The position numbers were made by a program, and so were the translations under genes. From Chondrinema litorale (GTDB lineage: Bacteria; Bacteroidota; Bacteroidia; Cytophagales; Flammeovirgaceae), in the NCBI RefSeq assembly GCF_026250525.1, contig NZ_CP111059.1, positions 1 through 64,000 on the forward strand: a stretch of DNA of 64,000 nucleotides. Direction: 5' to 3'. The notes beneath the pieces were generated by a model. That model worked only from the letters and a program-made list of their open reading frames with translations, did no database searches and was not told the DNA's origin. Positions within the stretch are counted from its first letter, which is position 1. Every line of letters starts with the position of its first letter. Below are positions 53,605-62,758 of this stretch, piece by piece.

Positions 53605-56600
53605 GTGCAGAAGATGCGAAATAAAGAAATCAAAACTACCTGTTCTTATTGTGGTGTGGGCTGTGGTATTGTTGTAAAAAAAGATAACAATAACAGAGTT
53701 TATGTAGAAGGCGACAAAGAGCATCCAGTAAATATGGGCATGTTATGCTCAAAAGGGATGAATTTACACTATGTTGCCAACGACACGTCAGACAGGATTC
53801 TGTATCCGGAAATGAGGTGGAGTAGATCGCATCCTCGCGAAAGAGTAAATTGGGATATAGCTTTAGATCGTGCTACTAATGTTTTCAAATCTATTATAAA
53901 AAAATACGGACCAGATAGTGTTGGCTTTTATGTTTCTGGGCAATGTTTAACAGAAGAATACTACATTGCCAACAAACTTACAAAAGGCTTTTTAGGCACA
54001 AATAATATAGATACCAATTCGCGACTTTGTATGAGTTCTGCCGTAGTTGGTTATAAAAAAACTTTTGGCGAAGACTCTGTTCCAATAGCTTATGCAGACA
54101 TCGAATTAGCTGACTGTTTCTTTATTACTGGGGCAAACCCTGCTTGGTGCCATCCTATACTTTTTAGAAGAATTGAAAAGCACAAAGAACAAAATCCAGA
54201 TGTAAAAATTATTGTGGTAGACCCTCGTAAAACAGACTCTGCCAACTTCGCAGATTTACATCTACAAATAATCCCAGGAACTGATATTGTATTGTACAAT
54301 GCAATTGGTAAAAGACTATTAGATCGTGGGTTAATCGATCCGGAATTTATAAACAACTATACCGAAGGATTTTCAAGATATAAAGACCAGGTGAATGCTA
54401 CTTCTTTAAAGAAGGCAGCAAAAATCTGTGGTGTTTCTGAAGGCGACATAAAAAAGGCAGCCGAAATGATTGGCAACGCCAAAGGGTTCATTTCTATGTG
54501 GGCTATGGGACTCAACCAAAGTGTGGTGGGTACCAACAAAAACTTTGCATTACTAAACCTATCTCTTATTACCGGACAAATAGGTAAGCCAGGTTCAGGT
54601 CCATTTTCTTTAACTGGACAGCCCAATGCGATGGGAGGCAGAGAAGTTGGGGGTATGGCTAACCTATTGGCGGTGCATAAGGATTTAATGAACAGCGAAC
54701 ATCGTAAAGAAGTAGCAGAATTTTGGGGAGTAGATGACATCTCACCAAAACCCGGATACACCGCTACAGAAATGGTAGACGCTTTGGAAGCTGGCAAATT
54801 GAAAGCCATCTGGATTATCTGTACAAATCCATTGGTGAGTTTGCCAAACTTAAAAAAAGTAGAAAAAGCATTAAAGAATGCTCGATTTGTAGTAGTTCAA
54901 GATATTTCTCATAAATCTGATACTGTAGATTTTGCAGACCTTGTTTTACCTGCTGCTGGCTGGTTGGAGAAAGAAGGAACTATGACTAACTCAGAGAGAA
55001 GAATCTCTTACCTACCAAAAGCAATTAATGCACCGGGCGAAGCCAAACCAGATGTAGAAATCCTTTGTGATTTTGCCCAAAGAATGGGCTATAAAGGCTT
55101 TAACTACAACAATACAGAAGAGATTTATCAAGAATATTGTGCCATGACGAAAGGTACTAAAATTGATATTTCTTATTTAAGCTACGATAGACTAAAGAAT
55201 GAAGGTACCTTCCAGTGGCCAGTAGCAGATTACAGACATAAGGGCACTAAGAGACTTTTTGAAGATAAGAAGTTCTACACTCCTTCTCAAAAAGCCATCT
55301 TTAATATTCCAGATACTTTAGAAAACCTATCAACAAAAACAGATTCTAGATTCCCATTAATACTCACAACTGGAAGAGTAAGAGACCAGTGGCATACCAT
55401 GACCAAAACCGGCAAAGTTGCCAGATTAAAAACGCATTACTCTCAACCGGTTCTAGAGATTAACCCAACTTATGCAAACCTCGCAAAGATTAAAGATGGA
55501 GATGTTACTGTTGTAAAAAGCAGAAATGGAGTAGTAAGAGTGCGCGCTAAGGTAACTAATAATGTGCGCGAAGGTGTAGTATTTCTGCCTATGCACTGGG
55601 GCAAACAACTCCAAAGCGATTTCAACAGAGCCAATAACCTAACTTTCTCTGTTATTGACCCAAAATCTAAAGAGCCAGATTTTAAGTTTACTGCGGTTTC
55701 AGTTTTAAAATATAAAAAGCCACAAGAAAAAATTATAGTAGCAGGTGCTGGTGCGGCTGCCTTTCGCTTTATCCAAAATTACCGAGAACACAATGAGAAT
55801 GATGATATTCTAGTATTCTCAAAAGAAATTCATCCATTCTACAATAGGGTTTTACTACCAGAATATGTAACTGAAGAACTAAGTTGGGAACAGTTGCAAA
55901 AGATCAAAGAAAACGAACTTAAAAAGTTAAACATTGAACTGTATCCGGGTGTATACATTGAGAAAATCGATATTCAAGAAAAAATAGTAATCGATAGCCT
56001 TGGCAGTGTTCATACTTATGACAAACTGATTCTGGCTACTGGTAGTAGACCTTTTGTACCAAAAGAGGCTCAACTAGACTTACCCGGCAGGTTTACTATA
56101 AGAAGTAAAATTGACGCAGACAGATTCAAAACTTATTTGGATAACACCAACATTAATGTAGAAGAACAACATGTGGTAATAGTTGGTGGAGGTCTGCTTG
56201 GGTTAGAAATGGCTGCTGCACTCAGACACAAAAATGTAAAAATTACCATTGTGCAGCGATCTTCCAGACTAATGGAAAGACAACTAGATGTAACTTCAAG
56301 CAAGTTGCTAGCACTAGATGTACAAGAAAGGGGCATTCAAATCTACTTCGACAACGAGGTAAGTACTGTCTTTGATGATGAAGACACTGGCGAACTAAAC
56401 ATTACCCTAAAGAGTGGTAAGAGTATTACCAGTAATGCAATTGTTTACGCCATTGGTACTAGGCCAAACATCGAAATGGCTAAAGAAGGTGGCCTACAAT
56501 GTGGTAGAGGCATTAAAGTAAATCAACATTTACAAACCTCTTCGCCAGATGTTTTTGCCATTGGTGAGATTGCCGAATTTAACAATCAACTTTTTGGGAT

Positions 56601-57150
56601 TACCTCTGCAGCAGAAGAACAAGCAATGACGCTAGCCAACTTTATAGCTGGTGATGTTAGCAGCCAATACAAAGGTTCTGTATTAATGAATATACTGAAA
56701 TTCAATGACTTAAACCTTTGCAGTATTGGGCAAATTAATGTGCCAGAAAATGATTTGAGTTACGAAGAAATCATCTTTACTGATGTAAGTAAGCGCTATT
56801 ACAAGAAATGTATAGTGAAAGACGATAGACTGGTTGGTGCTATTCTAATGGGTGATAAAAAAGAGTTTGCCGAATACAAAACCATGATTGAGAGTAAAAT
56901 CGAACTCTCAGATAAGAGAAATACGCTACTACGTGGGCAGTCTAACGACAAACCTGTAATTGGCAAATTGGTATGCTCTTGCAGCCAAGTAGGAGCCGGA
57001 AATATTCAGGAAGCCATAGGAAAAGGATGTACAGATTTTACAGAGTTATGCAAACAAACAGGTGCAGGTTTAGGATGTGGAAGTTGCAAAAGTGAAGTGA
57101 AAGAAATCTTGAACAATGCCAAAATAAAAGGCACTCCTATTTTAAGCTAA
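53605..57150 (+). CDS. Assimilatory nitrate reductase fused to an FAD reductase and BFD domain
   Basis: An 1,181-residue fusion. Residues 1-700 form the bis-MGD molybdoenzyme: an N-terminal [4Fe-4S] site (Cys10, Cys13, Cys17, Cys45), the Mo-ligand Cys139 in SRLCMSSAVVGY, LTGQPNAMGGREVGGMANLL, and the C-terminal HWGKQLQSDFNRANNLT. From about 710 a NirB-like FAD/NAD(P)H domain begins (IIVAGAGAAAFRFIQNY, LILATGSRPFVPKEA, VVIVGGGLLGLEMAAALRHK). The end is a [2Fe-2S] BFD domain (LVCSCSQVGAGNIQEAIG, GAGLGCGSCKSEV). In Klebsiella these parts are separate NasA and NasC subunits. This form could reduce nitrate with NAD(P)H as one chain. Confidence 0.93.
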   Translation: MQKMRNKEIKTTCSYCGVGCGIVVKKDNNNRVYVEGDKEHPVNMGMLCSKGMNLHYVANDTSDRILYPEMRWSRSHPRERVNWDIALDRATNVFKSIIKKYGPDSVGFYVSGQCLTEEYYIANKLTKGFLGTNNIDTNSRLCMSSAVVGYKKTFGEDSVPIAYADIELADCFFITGANPAWCHPILFRRIEKHKEQNPDVKIIVVDPRKTDSANFADLHLQIIPGTDIVLYNAIGKRLLDRGLIDPEFINNYTEGFSRYKDQVNATSLKKAAKICGVSEGDIKKAAEMIGNAKGFISMWAMGLNQSVVGTNKNFALLNLSLITGQIGKPGSGPFSLTGQPNAMGGREVGGMANLLAVHKDLMNSEHRKEVAEFWGVDDISPKPGYTATEMVDALEAGKLKAIWIICTNPLVSLPNLKKVEKALKNARFVVVQDISHKSDTVDFADLVLPAAGWLEKEGTMTNSERRISYLPKAINAPGEAKPDVEILCDFAQRMGYKGFNYNNTEEIYQEYCAMTKGTKIDISYLSYDRLKNEGTFQWPVADYRHKGTKRLFEDKKFYTPSQKAIFNIPDTLENLSTKTDSRFPLILTTGRVRDQWHTMTKTGKVARLKTHYSQPVLEINPTYANLAKIKDGDVTVVKSRNGVVRVRAKVTNNVREGVVFLPMHWGKQLQSDFNRANNLTFSVIDPKSKEPDFKFTAVSVLKYKKPQEKIIVAGAGAAAFRFIQNYREHNENDDILVFSKEIHPFYNRVLLPEYVTEELSWEQLQKIKENELKKLNIELYPGVYIEKIDIQEKIVIDSLGSVHTYDKLILATGSRPFVPKEAQLDLPGRFTIRSKIDADRFKTYLDNTNINVEEQHVVIVGGGLLGLEMAAALRHKNVKITIVQRSSRLMERQLDVTSSKLLALDVQERGIQIYFDNEVSTVFDDEDTGELNITLKSGKSITSNAIVYAIGTRPNIEMAKEGGLQCGRGIKVNQHLQTSSPDVFAIGEIAEFNNQLFGITSAAEEQAMTLANFIAGDVSSQYKGSVLMNILKFNDLNLCSIGQINVPENDLSYEEIIFTDVSKRYYKKCIVKDDRLVGAILMGDKKEFAEYKTMIESKIELSDKRNTLLRGQSNDKPVIGKLVCSCSQVGAGNIQEAIGKGCTDFTELCKQTGAGLGCGSCKSEVKEILNNAKIKGTPILS

Positions 57151-57215
57151 ATATTCAAATTGACAATAAACTTTGAGCCAGATTTTTTTAAATAATTTGC
57201 TGAACTGATAAGATA

Positions 57216-58658
57216 ATGAGAAATAATCTTTCAAGAATAATCGTAAAAGGGGGTATTCTTTCTCCTTCAGAATTAAAATACATCGCTGAAACTGCTGAAA
57301 ACCTTGGCTTAAGTTCCATCTCATTTGGGTCGAGACAAGATATACTTTTCCCCCAATTAATCCCTCAAGAGAAAATTAACGAGATAGATAAAATTGAAAT
57401 TATAGATCACAATAATGCTTCATCTGAAAACATAGTTTCATCTTACATCTCAGTAGATATTTCGTCGCACACTTCTTGGTTAACAGGCGACAGGTATTTG
57501 TATATTCTTGAGCAGTTTAGGTATTTACCTAAATTAAAAATAAACATTACCGACCCGAAGCAACGTCTGGTTCCTTTATTTACTGGGCACTTAAATTTTG
57601 TAGCTTCAGAGCACGAAAACTATTGGTATTTATATATAAGACTGCCTAATTGGGAAGAAAATGAGCTATATCCTGCATTAATCTATAGCTGGGATATTGC
57701 TAAAGTAGCACATGAAATTGAGCATATGCTACAAGAAGAACCAGAAACCATCGAGATGATATTCGATTTGGTAAGTGATGCACTCGATACTAATAATCGT
57801 ACAATAGATAAACCTTTAGATGTTCCGTTTATGCCTTTCCCTTACTATGAGGGCATGCATAAAATTGATATGGATAAATACTGGTTGGGTTTGTATTGGC
57901 GAAATAACCAGTATGATCTTGCCTTTTTGAAAGCCATGTGCGATTTATGTTCTGAATATAAAATCGCCAAAATCGCCATTACTCCATGGAAATCCTTTAT
58001 TGTAAAAGGTATACCAGCAGAAGCCAAACTAGACTGGGAAAAATTTCTTGGAAAATTCGGTATAAACGTAAGGCATTCTAGTTTAGAGCTTAACTGGCAT
58101 TTACCTGTAGCCAACGAGGAAGCGATTAAACTTAAAAAATTCCTTGTTTCTAATTTCGATCAAAACGATATAAGTACTTACGGTTTAACTTTTGGTATTA
58201 CTGACTATGCCCGCAAAGCTTACTATTTCACCTCAATCGTAATCGAAAAAAATAAGCCACCAAAAAGTTTAGGCGACTTTACCATTCGCGATACTTATAA
58301 CTTGCTGCATGCTAAAAACTTTGATCCATACACTAGAGAATACGAAGTGTATGTGCAAGATGTAGATATGGTCGAACTTCCGGGTTTGTTGATGGAGCTT
58401 AGTAAGATATATTTTGAGCAATTAGGTACAGAAAAAACAGAGAAGAAAGTCATTTCCAAACCTAAAGAGGAGCAAGAGTTTAATGTACACCAGTGCATGG
58501 ATTGTTTCACCATTTACGATGCTGTATTTGGTGATATTACTCAAGGAATAGAAGCAGGTACTGCATTTGAAGATTTACCAGAGTCTTATACCTGCTCTCT
58601 ATGTGATGCAACAAAAGACAGTTTTGTTGCTAAAAAGATTATAAAGCAAATGAATTAA
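57216..58658 (+). CDS. Cysteine-less sulfite/nitrite-reductase-like protein with C-terminal rubredoxin
   Basis: A 480-residue protein. The N-terminal ferredoxin-like half of the SiR/NiR family is clear (RIIVKGGILSPSELKYIAET, ISFGSRQDILFPQ), and a second one lies near 255-330 (IAKIAITPWKSFIVKGIP). The regions that carry the siroheme and [4Fe-4S] cysteines in NirB line up with SSHTSWLTGDR and NITDPKQRL, where all four Cys are replaced. A rubredoxin domain follows with Cys427-x2-Cys430 and Cys460-x2-Cys463 (CMDCFTIYDAVFGD ... SYTCSLCDAT). It may carry electrons for nitrate or nitrite reduction, or act in assembly. Function is unproven. Confidence 0.85.
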   Translation: MRNNLSRIIVKGGILSPSELKYIAETAENLGLSSISFGSRQDILFPQLIPQEKINEIDKIEIIDHNNASSENIVSSYISVDISSHTSWLTGDRYLYILEQFRYLPKLKINITDPKQRLVPLFTGHLNFVASEHENYWYLYIRLPNWEENELYPALIYSWDIAKVAHEIEHMLQEEPETIEMIFDLVSDALDTNNRTIDKPLDVPFMPFPYYEGMHKIDMDKYWLGLYWRNNQYDLAFLKAMCDLCSEYKIAKIAITPWKSFIVKGIPAEAKLDWEKFLGKFGINVRHSSLELNWHLPVANEEAIKLKKFLVSNFDQNDISTYGLTFGITDYARKAYYFTSIVIEKNKPPKSLGDFTIRDTYNLLHAKNFDPYTREYEVYVQDVDMVELPGLLMELSKIYFEQLGTEKTEKKVISKPKEEQEFNVHQCMDCFTIYDAVFGDITQGIEAGTAFEDLPESYTCSLCDATKDSFVAKKIIKQMN

Positions 58659-58728
58659 AACATTAAAAACAGAAAGGTAATTTTCATAGAGTTTATTTAC
58701 AAAACAGAGAAAACGTAAATGAGTTTAG

Positions 58729-58757
58729 AGGGGCGTTAGAAAACGCCTTTCTTTTTT
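58729..58757 (+). terminator. Terminator of the narK-nitrate reductase operon
   Basis: GGCGTT (58732-58737) pairs with AACGCC (58742-58747) around AGAA, followed by a C/T-rich run of T residues. Confidence 0.75.
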
Positions 58758-58786
58758 AAGACCAAATCTAAACGCCTAAACTCAGC

Positions 58787-59680
58787 TTATCTAAGTACTT
58801 TAAAAATGTGTAATACGTAAGGAAAGATTGCATCCATAGACTCAATTGCTCCATTAGTAGAACCCGGCAATGCCAAAACTAAACTACCATTAATTGTTCC
58901 TGCAATGCTTCTTGAGATCATGGCATAAGGCATTCTTTCTTGCCCATAGCTTCTAATCGCTTCTTCAATTCCAGGAACGCGACGCTCTAAAATTGGCTCT
59001 AAAGCTTCGGGGGTTATATCGCGAGAAGTAAGGCCAGTTCCTCCACAGAAAATTACCAATTCATTATTCTGGCTAAACTCTGTAGCTTTATTTCTAATAC
59101 TTTCTATATCATCAGAAATAATCTCGTAAGTACTTACTTCTACATTATTTTCTTTTAGCTTTTCAAGAATTACCTGCCCGGCAGTATCTGATTTTTTGCC
59201 TTTGGCAATGGCATCTGAACATACAATTACGGCTGCTTTCAGGTTATCTCTGTATCTTCCTTTGTAGCTACTTTTACCCCCTTTCTTCTCTACTAACCTG
59301 ATGTTACCAATTTCGATTTGCTTGTCAATTGGTTTGAGCATATCATACATAGTAAGTGCAATTACCGATGCACCATGCATGGCTTCTACCTCAACACCAG
59401 TTTTGTAAACAGTTTTTACAGTAATGGTAATTTTAACTGTGAGTCCGTCAATCTCATAATCAACGGCGGTGTATTCTATGGGAAGTGGGTGACAATCCGG
59501 AATGGTAGTATGTGTATTTTTTACTGCAAACAAACCTGCCGTTTTCGCCATTTCAAATACATTCCCTTTCGGAACTGTATTATTTTTAATTGCATCTATA
59601 GTCTCCTGTTTGCTTACTTTTACTAAGGCCTCTGCAACTGCTACCCTTAGCGACTTTATTTTGTGTGTGATATCTACCAT
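58787..59680 (-). CDS. MoaC-MoaB/MogA fusion, molybdopterin biosynthesis
   Basis: A 297-residue bifunctional protein. Residues 1-about 140 are MoaC, which makes cyclic pyranopterin monophosphate with MoaA: TTIPDCHPLPIEY, VEAMHGASVIALTMYDML and the end EKKGGKSSYKG. Residues about 148-297 are the MoaB/MogA molybdopterin adenylyl-transfer domain: AAVIVCSDAIAKGKKSDTAG, VIFCGGTGLTSRDITPEAL and LPGSTNGAIESM. Its product is needed for the molybdenum cofactor of the nitrate reductase. It lies 103 bases downstream of the siroheme genes on the minus strand. Confidence 0.92.
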   Translation of the reverse strand: MVDITHKIKSLRVAVAEALVKVSKQETIDAIKNNTVPKGNVFEMAKTAGLFAVKNTHTTIPDCHPLPIEYTAVDYEIDGLTVKITITVKTVYKTGVEVEAMHGASVIALTMYDMLKPIDKQIEIGNIRLVEKKGGKSSYKGRYRDNLKAAVIVCSDAIAKGKKSDTAGQVILEKLKENNVEVSTYEIISDDIESIRNKATEFSQNNELVIFCGGTGLTSRDITPEALEPILERRVPGIEEAIRSYGQERMPYAMISRSIAGTINGSLVLALPGSTNGAIESMDAIFPYVLHIFKVLR

Positions 59681-59783
59681 TTCAGTTTGCTAATCTGTTT
59701 TCCTTTTTTCGATGAAATTTCAACTAATCTGCTAAGAGAAAAGTAATCATCATAATATCAAATTTACCATCAAAAAATGGAAA

Positions 59784-60368
59784 TTAATCAGATTTATCTA
59801 TTAAACCTTTAGTCATTTTATTCATGGCCTCCACTTTGGCATCAAAGTCACCTTTTAGTGTTTTTCTGTATTCGTTTAGGTTCTTCACCAAATCGTTAAT
59901 ATTCTCTGGAAGTACCTCTTCTAAAAACTGACGGATACGTTTTGCCATAGTAGGCGATTTACCATTGGTAGAAATAGCAATTTTTACATTGCCCTTGGTT
60001 ACAATACCTCCTAAATAGTAATCGCAAAGCTGAGGGGTATCGGCAATATTTACCAGAATATTTCTTTTCTTCGCTTCGTTCCTTACCTCGTGGTTTACTT
60101 CCAATACATCTGTACAACCAATTACCAAATGCTTGCCTTCCAAATCGGAAGTATCAAAAGCTTTTTCTATTAAAGTAACAGAAGGATGTTTTGCCGCCAA
60201 TTCTTTTACCTCGTCCATAAACCAAGTTGCCACCATATCTACATGGGCAGCCGGGCTAGATTTTAGCATAAATGACAGTTTCTCCAAACCAACATTACCA
60301 CCTCCAACTATTAAAACATTTAGTTCGTGAACTTTTACAAAAATGGGATAGAGCTCGTTTCTCTCCAT
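59784..60368 (-). CDS. Precorrin-2 dehydrogenase / sirohydrochlorin ferrochelatase (CysG N-terminal type)
   Basis: A 194-residue enzyme of the Met8/CysG-B family. NAD-binding motif VLIVGGGNVGLEKL (about 18-31), catalytic Asp region LVNIADTPQLCDYYLGGIV, and the ISTNGKSPTMAKRIRQFLEE segment. It oxidises precorrin-2 and inserts iron to make siroheme for NirB. It is translated 17 bases after the CobA gene, and together they form the split equivalent of full-length CysG. Confidence 0.92.
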   Translation of the reverse strand: MERNELYPIFVKVHELNVLIVGGGNVGLEKLSFMLKSSPAAHVDMVATWFMDEVKELAAKHPSVTLIEKAFDTSDLEGKHLVIGCTDVLEVNHEVRNEAKKRNILVNIADTPQLCDYYLGGIVTKGNVKIAISTNGKSPTMAKRIRQFLEEVLPENINDLVKNLNEYRKTLKGDFDAKVEAMNKMTKGLIDKSD

Positions 60369-60385
60369 AAAATTATGTGATGCTT

Positions 60386-61189
60386 TTAATTAAATAAATT
60401 CAGGTTTTGAAAAATGAATTCGTCCTGAACAATAGCGTTTTCTATAAATGGCCAATAGTGCTTGCTGTTTTTTACTACATCTCCAATAACAATAATTGCT
60501 GGTGAAGATAATTTTTCGCGAGCCACAACCACTTCAATACTATCTATTGTAGCCAAGCCAAAACGTTCATTCTCTTTCGTACCGTTTTGTATAACAGCTA
60601 TAGCTGTTTTGTGTTTATCATTAGCCTTATATATAGATACTATTTCTGGTAATTTACTCATTCCCATCAAAATTACAACAGTTGCATTAGATTGAGCTGC
60701 CAGTTTAATATCTTCTGAAAGTTTATGCTTAGCAGTAGTAGCAGTAATTACCCAAAAACTTTCTGCCACTTTGCGGTGTGTAACAGGAATCCCCACAGAT
60801 TCTGGAACAGCCACTGCCGATGTTATACCCGGAATTACATTTATTTCAATTCCATGAGCTTCTACGTAGTTTACCTCTTCTTTACCTCTGCCAAAAACAA
60901 AGGGGTCTCCACCTTTTAACCTTACAACATGGCCGTATTGCAAAGCATGCTCTACTATTAACTGATTAATCTCATCTTGTGTAAAGGCATGAAAACCCTT
61001 TCTCTTTCCTACAAAGAGTTTTTTAGCATTTGGTGCATACTTCAATATCTCATCATTTACTAATGCATCATACAATATAGCATCGGCAGTTTCTAAAGCT
61101 TTCATTGCTTTAATAGTAAGTAAATCTGGATCGCCGGGTCCTGCTCCTATTAAAGTAACTCTTGGGTATAAATTTTCTTTCTGGCTCAT
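60386..61189 (-). CDS. cobA: Uroporphyrinogen-III C-methyltransferase
   Basis: A 267-residue SAM-dependent enzyme that makes precorrin-2, the first step to siroheme. Signature segments are VTLIGAGPGDPDLLTIKAM, VVRLKGGDPFVFGRGKEEV and the P-loop-like INVIPGITSAVAVPE, with VIGDVV near the end. It is the first gene of the minus-strand siroheme/molybdopterin unit, whose promoter region holds four TAAGTA boxes. Confidence 0.94.
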   Translation of the reverse strand: MSQKENLYPRVTLIGAGPGDPDLLTIKAMKALETADAILYDALVNDEILKYAPNAKKLFVGKRKGFHAFTQDEINQLIVEHALQYGHVVRLKGGDPFVFGRGKEEVNYVEAHGIEINVIPGITSAVAVPESVGIPVTHRKVAESFWVITATTAKHKLSEDIKLAAQSNATVVILMGMSKLPEIVSIYKANDKHKTAIAVIQNGTKENERFGLATIDSIEVVVAREKLSSPAIIVIGDVVKNSKHYWPFIENAIVQDEFIFQNLNLFN

Positions 61190-61381
61190 AGGTTCACGTT
61201 GAAAAGATGATTACATAAGTATATTAAGTAAGTATTTATAAGTAATAATAAGTGTTTTACTATATAAATATAGCACTAAGGTAAGTTTTTTTCATAAAAA
61301 ATCAAAAAAATACTTATATATACTTAGTTATTACTTAATTTATACTTATGTTTGTATTGTCATTATAAAAGCACTTAAGTT
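61190..61381. promoter_or_regulatory. Divergent nitrate control region with phased hexamer arrays
   Basis: Left half: TAAGTA at 61216, 61225, 61229 and 61239. Right half: TACTTA at 61311, 61321, 61332 and 61343, with start-to-start spacing of 10, 11 and 11 bases, which is one helical turn. The two halves mirror each other, each pointing at one of the divergent transcripts (cobA unit and porin). This is the clearest array in the window. Confidence 0.72.
61347..61354 (+). promoter_or_regulatory. -7 element TATGTTTG of the porin gene
   Basis: Exact TAnnTTTG match about 27 bases before the ATG at 61382, overlapping the last TACTTA box. The missing -33 TTG fits dependence on an activator bound to the adjacent boxes. 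Confidence 0.6.
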
Positions 61382-62662
61382 ATGAGAACAAAAATTACCC
61401 TAATCGTTGTATTTACATTAATAATCCAATTAGTAAAAGCACAAACTTTTACGGCAGATGCAGACATCCGCCCGCGCTTCGAGTACCGTCATGGTTTTAA
61501 CAGTCTTTTTCCTGATGATGCAGACCCTGCTGCATTTGTTGCCCAGCGTTCCCGATTAAACTTCGGTTTTACAGATGACAAACTTAAAATAATGATTAGC
61601 ATACAGGATGTAAGTACCTGGGGAGATACTAGACAAATTTTACCTACAGACGATAACAATTCATTCTCTTTGTTTCAGGCTTGGGCAGAATTGAAGTTAC
61701 ACGAAAACTGGTCTACAAAATTAGGTCGTCAGGTAATATCTTATGATGATCAAAGAGTATTTGGTGGTTTAGATTGGGCATTACAGGGACGTTTTCATGA
61801 TGCTGCTTTGATAAAATACAATAAAAATAAATTTAAAATGGATCTTGGTTTTGCCTACAGCCAAGAAGGACAAAGTAACTTCGGAAACGATTACAATGTT
61901 ACTGGTTTCTTTACCTACAAAACCATGATGTATGCCCATTTAAATAAATCTTGGGAAAAATCTTCTTTAAGTTTCCTTGTATTAAATAATGGTTTCCAGA
62001 AGTTTACAGGAGAAAACAACGATGTGCCAGATGGTGTATATTATAGAAATACTGCCGGTACTTACTTTACCTTCCCTCTAGGAGCATTAAAATTTGCGGG
62101 TAGCGCTTACTATCAATTCGGAAAAGCCAATGCTACTACAGATTTAAGTGGATACCAACTTGCTTTAGAAGGTTCTTACAAACAAGGCAAAACATTAATG
62201 GCATTGGGCTATGAAATGTTGAGTGGAACTGACCAAAATGGTAGCACAGATAACAAATCTTTCTTTCCACTTTACGGAACTAACCACAAATTCAATGGAT
62301 TTATGGACTACTTCTACGTAGGCAACCACGCTAATAATGTTGGTCTAAACGATATCTATGGAAAGGTAGTAGTAAAAACTGGAGCTAGTTCTAACCTTTT
62401 AATTAAAGCGCACTACTTTACTGCCAATGCAGATTTAGTAGAAGATGCTAGCAAATACTTAGGAACTGAAATTGACTTGGTTTACACACAACCAATTGTA
62501 GAATATGTAAAATTGAATGTTGGATACTCTCAAATGTTTGCTAGCAACAGCATGAGCTTAGTGAAAGGAGGTACTACTTCTAATAACACCAATAACTGGG
62601 GCTGGGTACAACTTTCAATCAACCCAACAATATTTAAATATACATTTAAGAAGGATGAATAA
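61382..62662 (+). CDS. Alginate_exp-type outer-membrane porin
   Basis: A 426-residue outer-membrane barrel. The signal peptide ends near VKAQ. The alginate-export domain pattern is present: DADIRPRFEYRHGFNSLFPD, FVAQRSRLNFGF, QDVSTWGD, WSTKLGRQVISYDDQRVFGG and LDWALQGRFHDAALIKY, with C-terminal strands ending in KYTFKKDE. Although named for alginate, this family also serves small anions in Bacteroidota. The promoter boxes it shares with siroheme synthesis suggest it takes up nitrate or nitrite across the outer membrane. Confidence 0.85.
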   Translation: MRTKITLIVVFTLIIQLVKAQTFTADADIRPRFEYRHGFNSLFPDDADPAAFVAQRSRLNFGFTDDKLKIMISIQDVSTWGDTRQILPTDDNNSFSLFQAWAELKLHENWSTKLGRQVISYDDQRVFGGLDWALQGRFHDAALIKYNKNKFKMDLGFAYSQEGQSNFGNDYNVTGFFTYKTMMYAHLNKSWEKSSLSFLVLNNGFQKFTGENNDVPDGVYYRNTAGTYFTFPLGALKFAGSAYYQFGKANATTDLSGYQLALEGSYKQGKTLMALGYEMLSGTDQNGSTDNKSFFPLYGTNHKFNGFMDYFYVGNHANNVGLNDIYGKVVVKTGASSNLLIKAHYFTANADLVEDASKYLGTEIDLVYTQPIVEYVKLNVGYSQMFASNSMSLVKGGTTSNNTNNWGWVQLSINPTIFKYTFKKDE

Positions 62663-62722
62663 TATACCTAATAATCCAACCAATAAATGACTTTTACATG
62701 GTTAATTTAATCACTTGTTATT

Positions 62723-62758
62723 CAGTCTCACGAAACGATTTTGTGAGACTGTTTTTTA
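62723..62758. terminator. Bidirectional terminator
   Basis: CAGTCTCAC (62723-62731) pairs with GTGAGACTG (62743-62751), followed by a T run. It lies between the porin and the convergent DUF4349 gene. Confidence 0.85.

Noticed and set aside
54357..54809. 150-codon minus-strand frame inside the nitrate reductase gene
   Set aside because: Antisense to well-conserved molybdoenzyme coding sequence.
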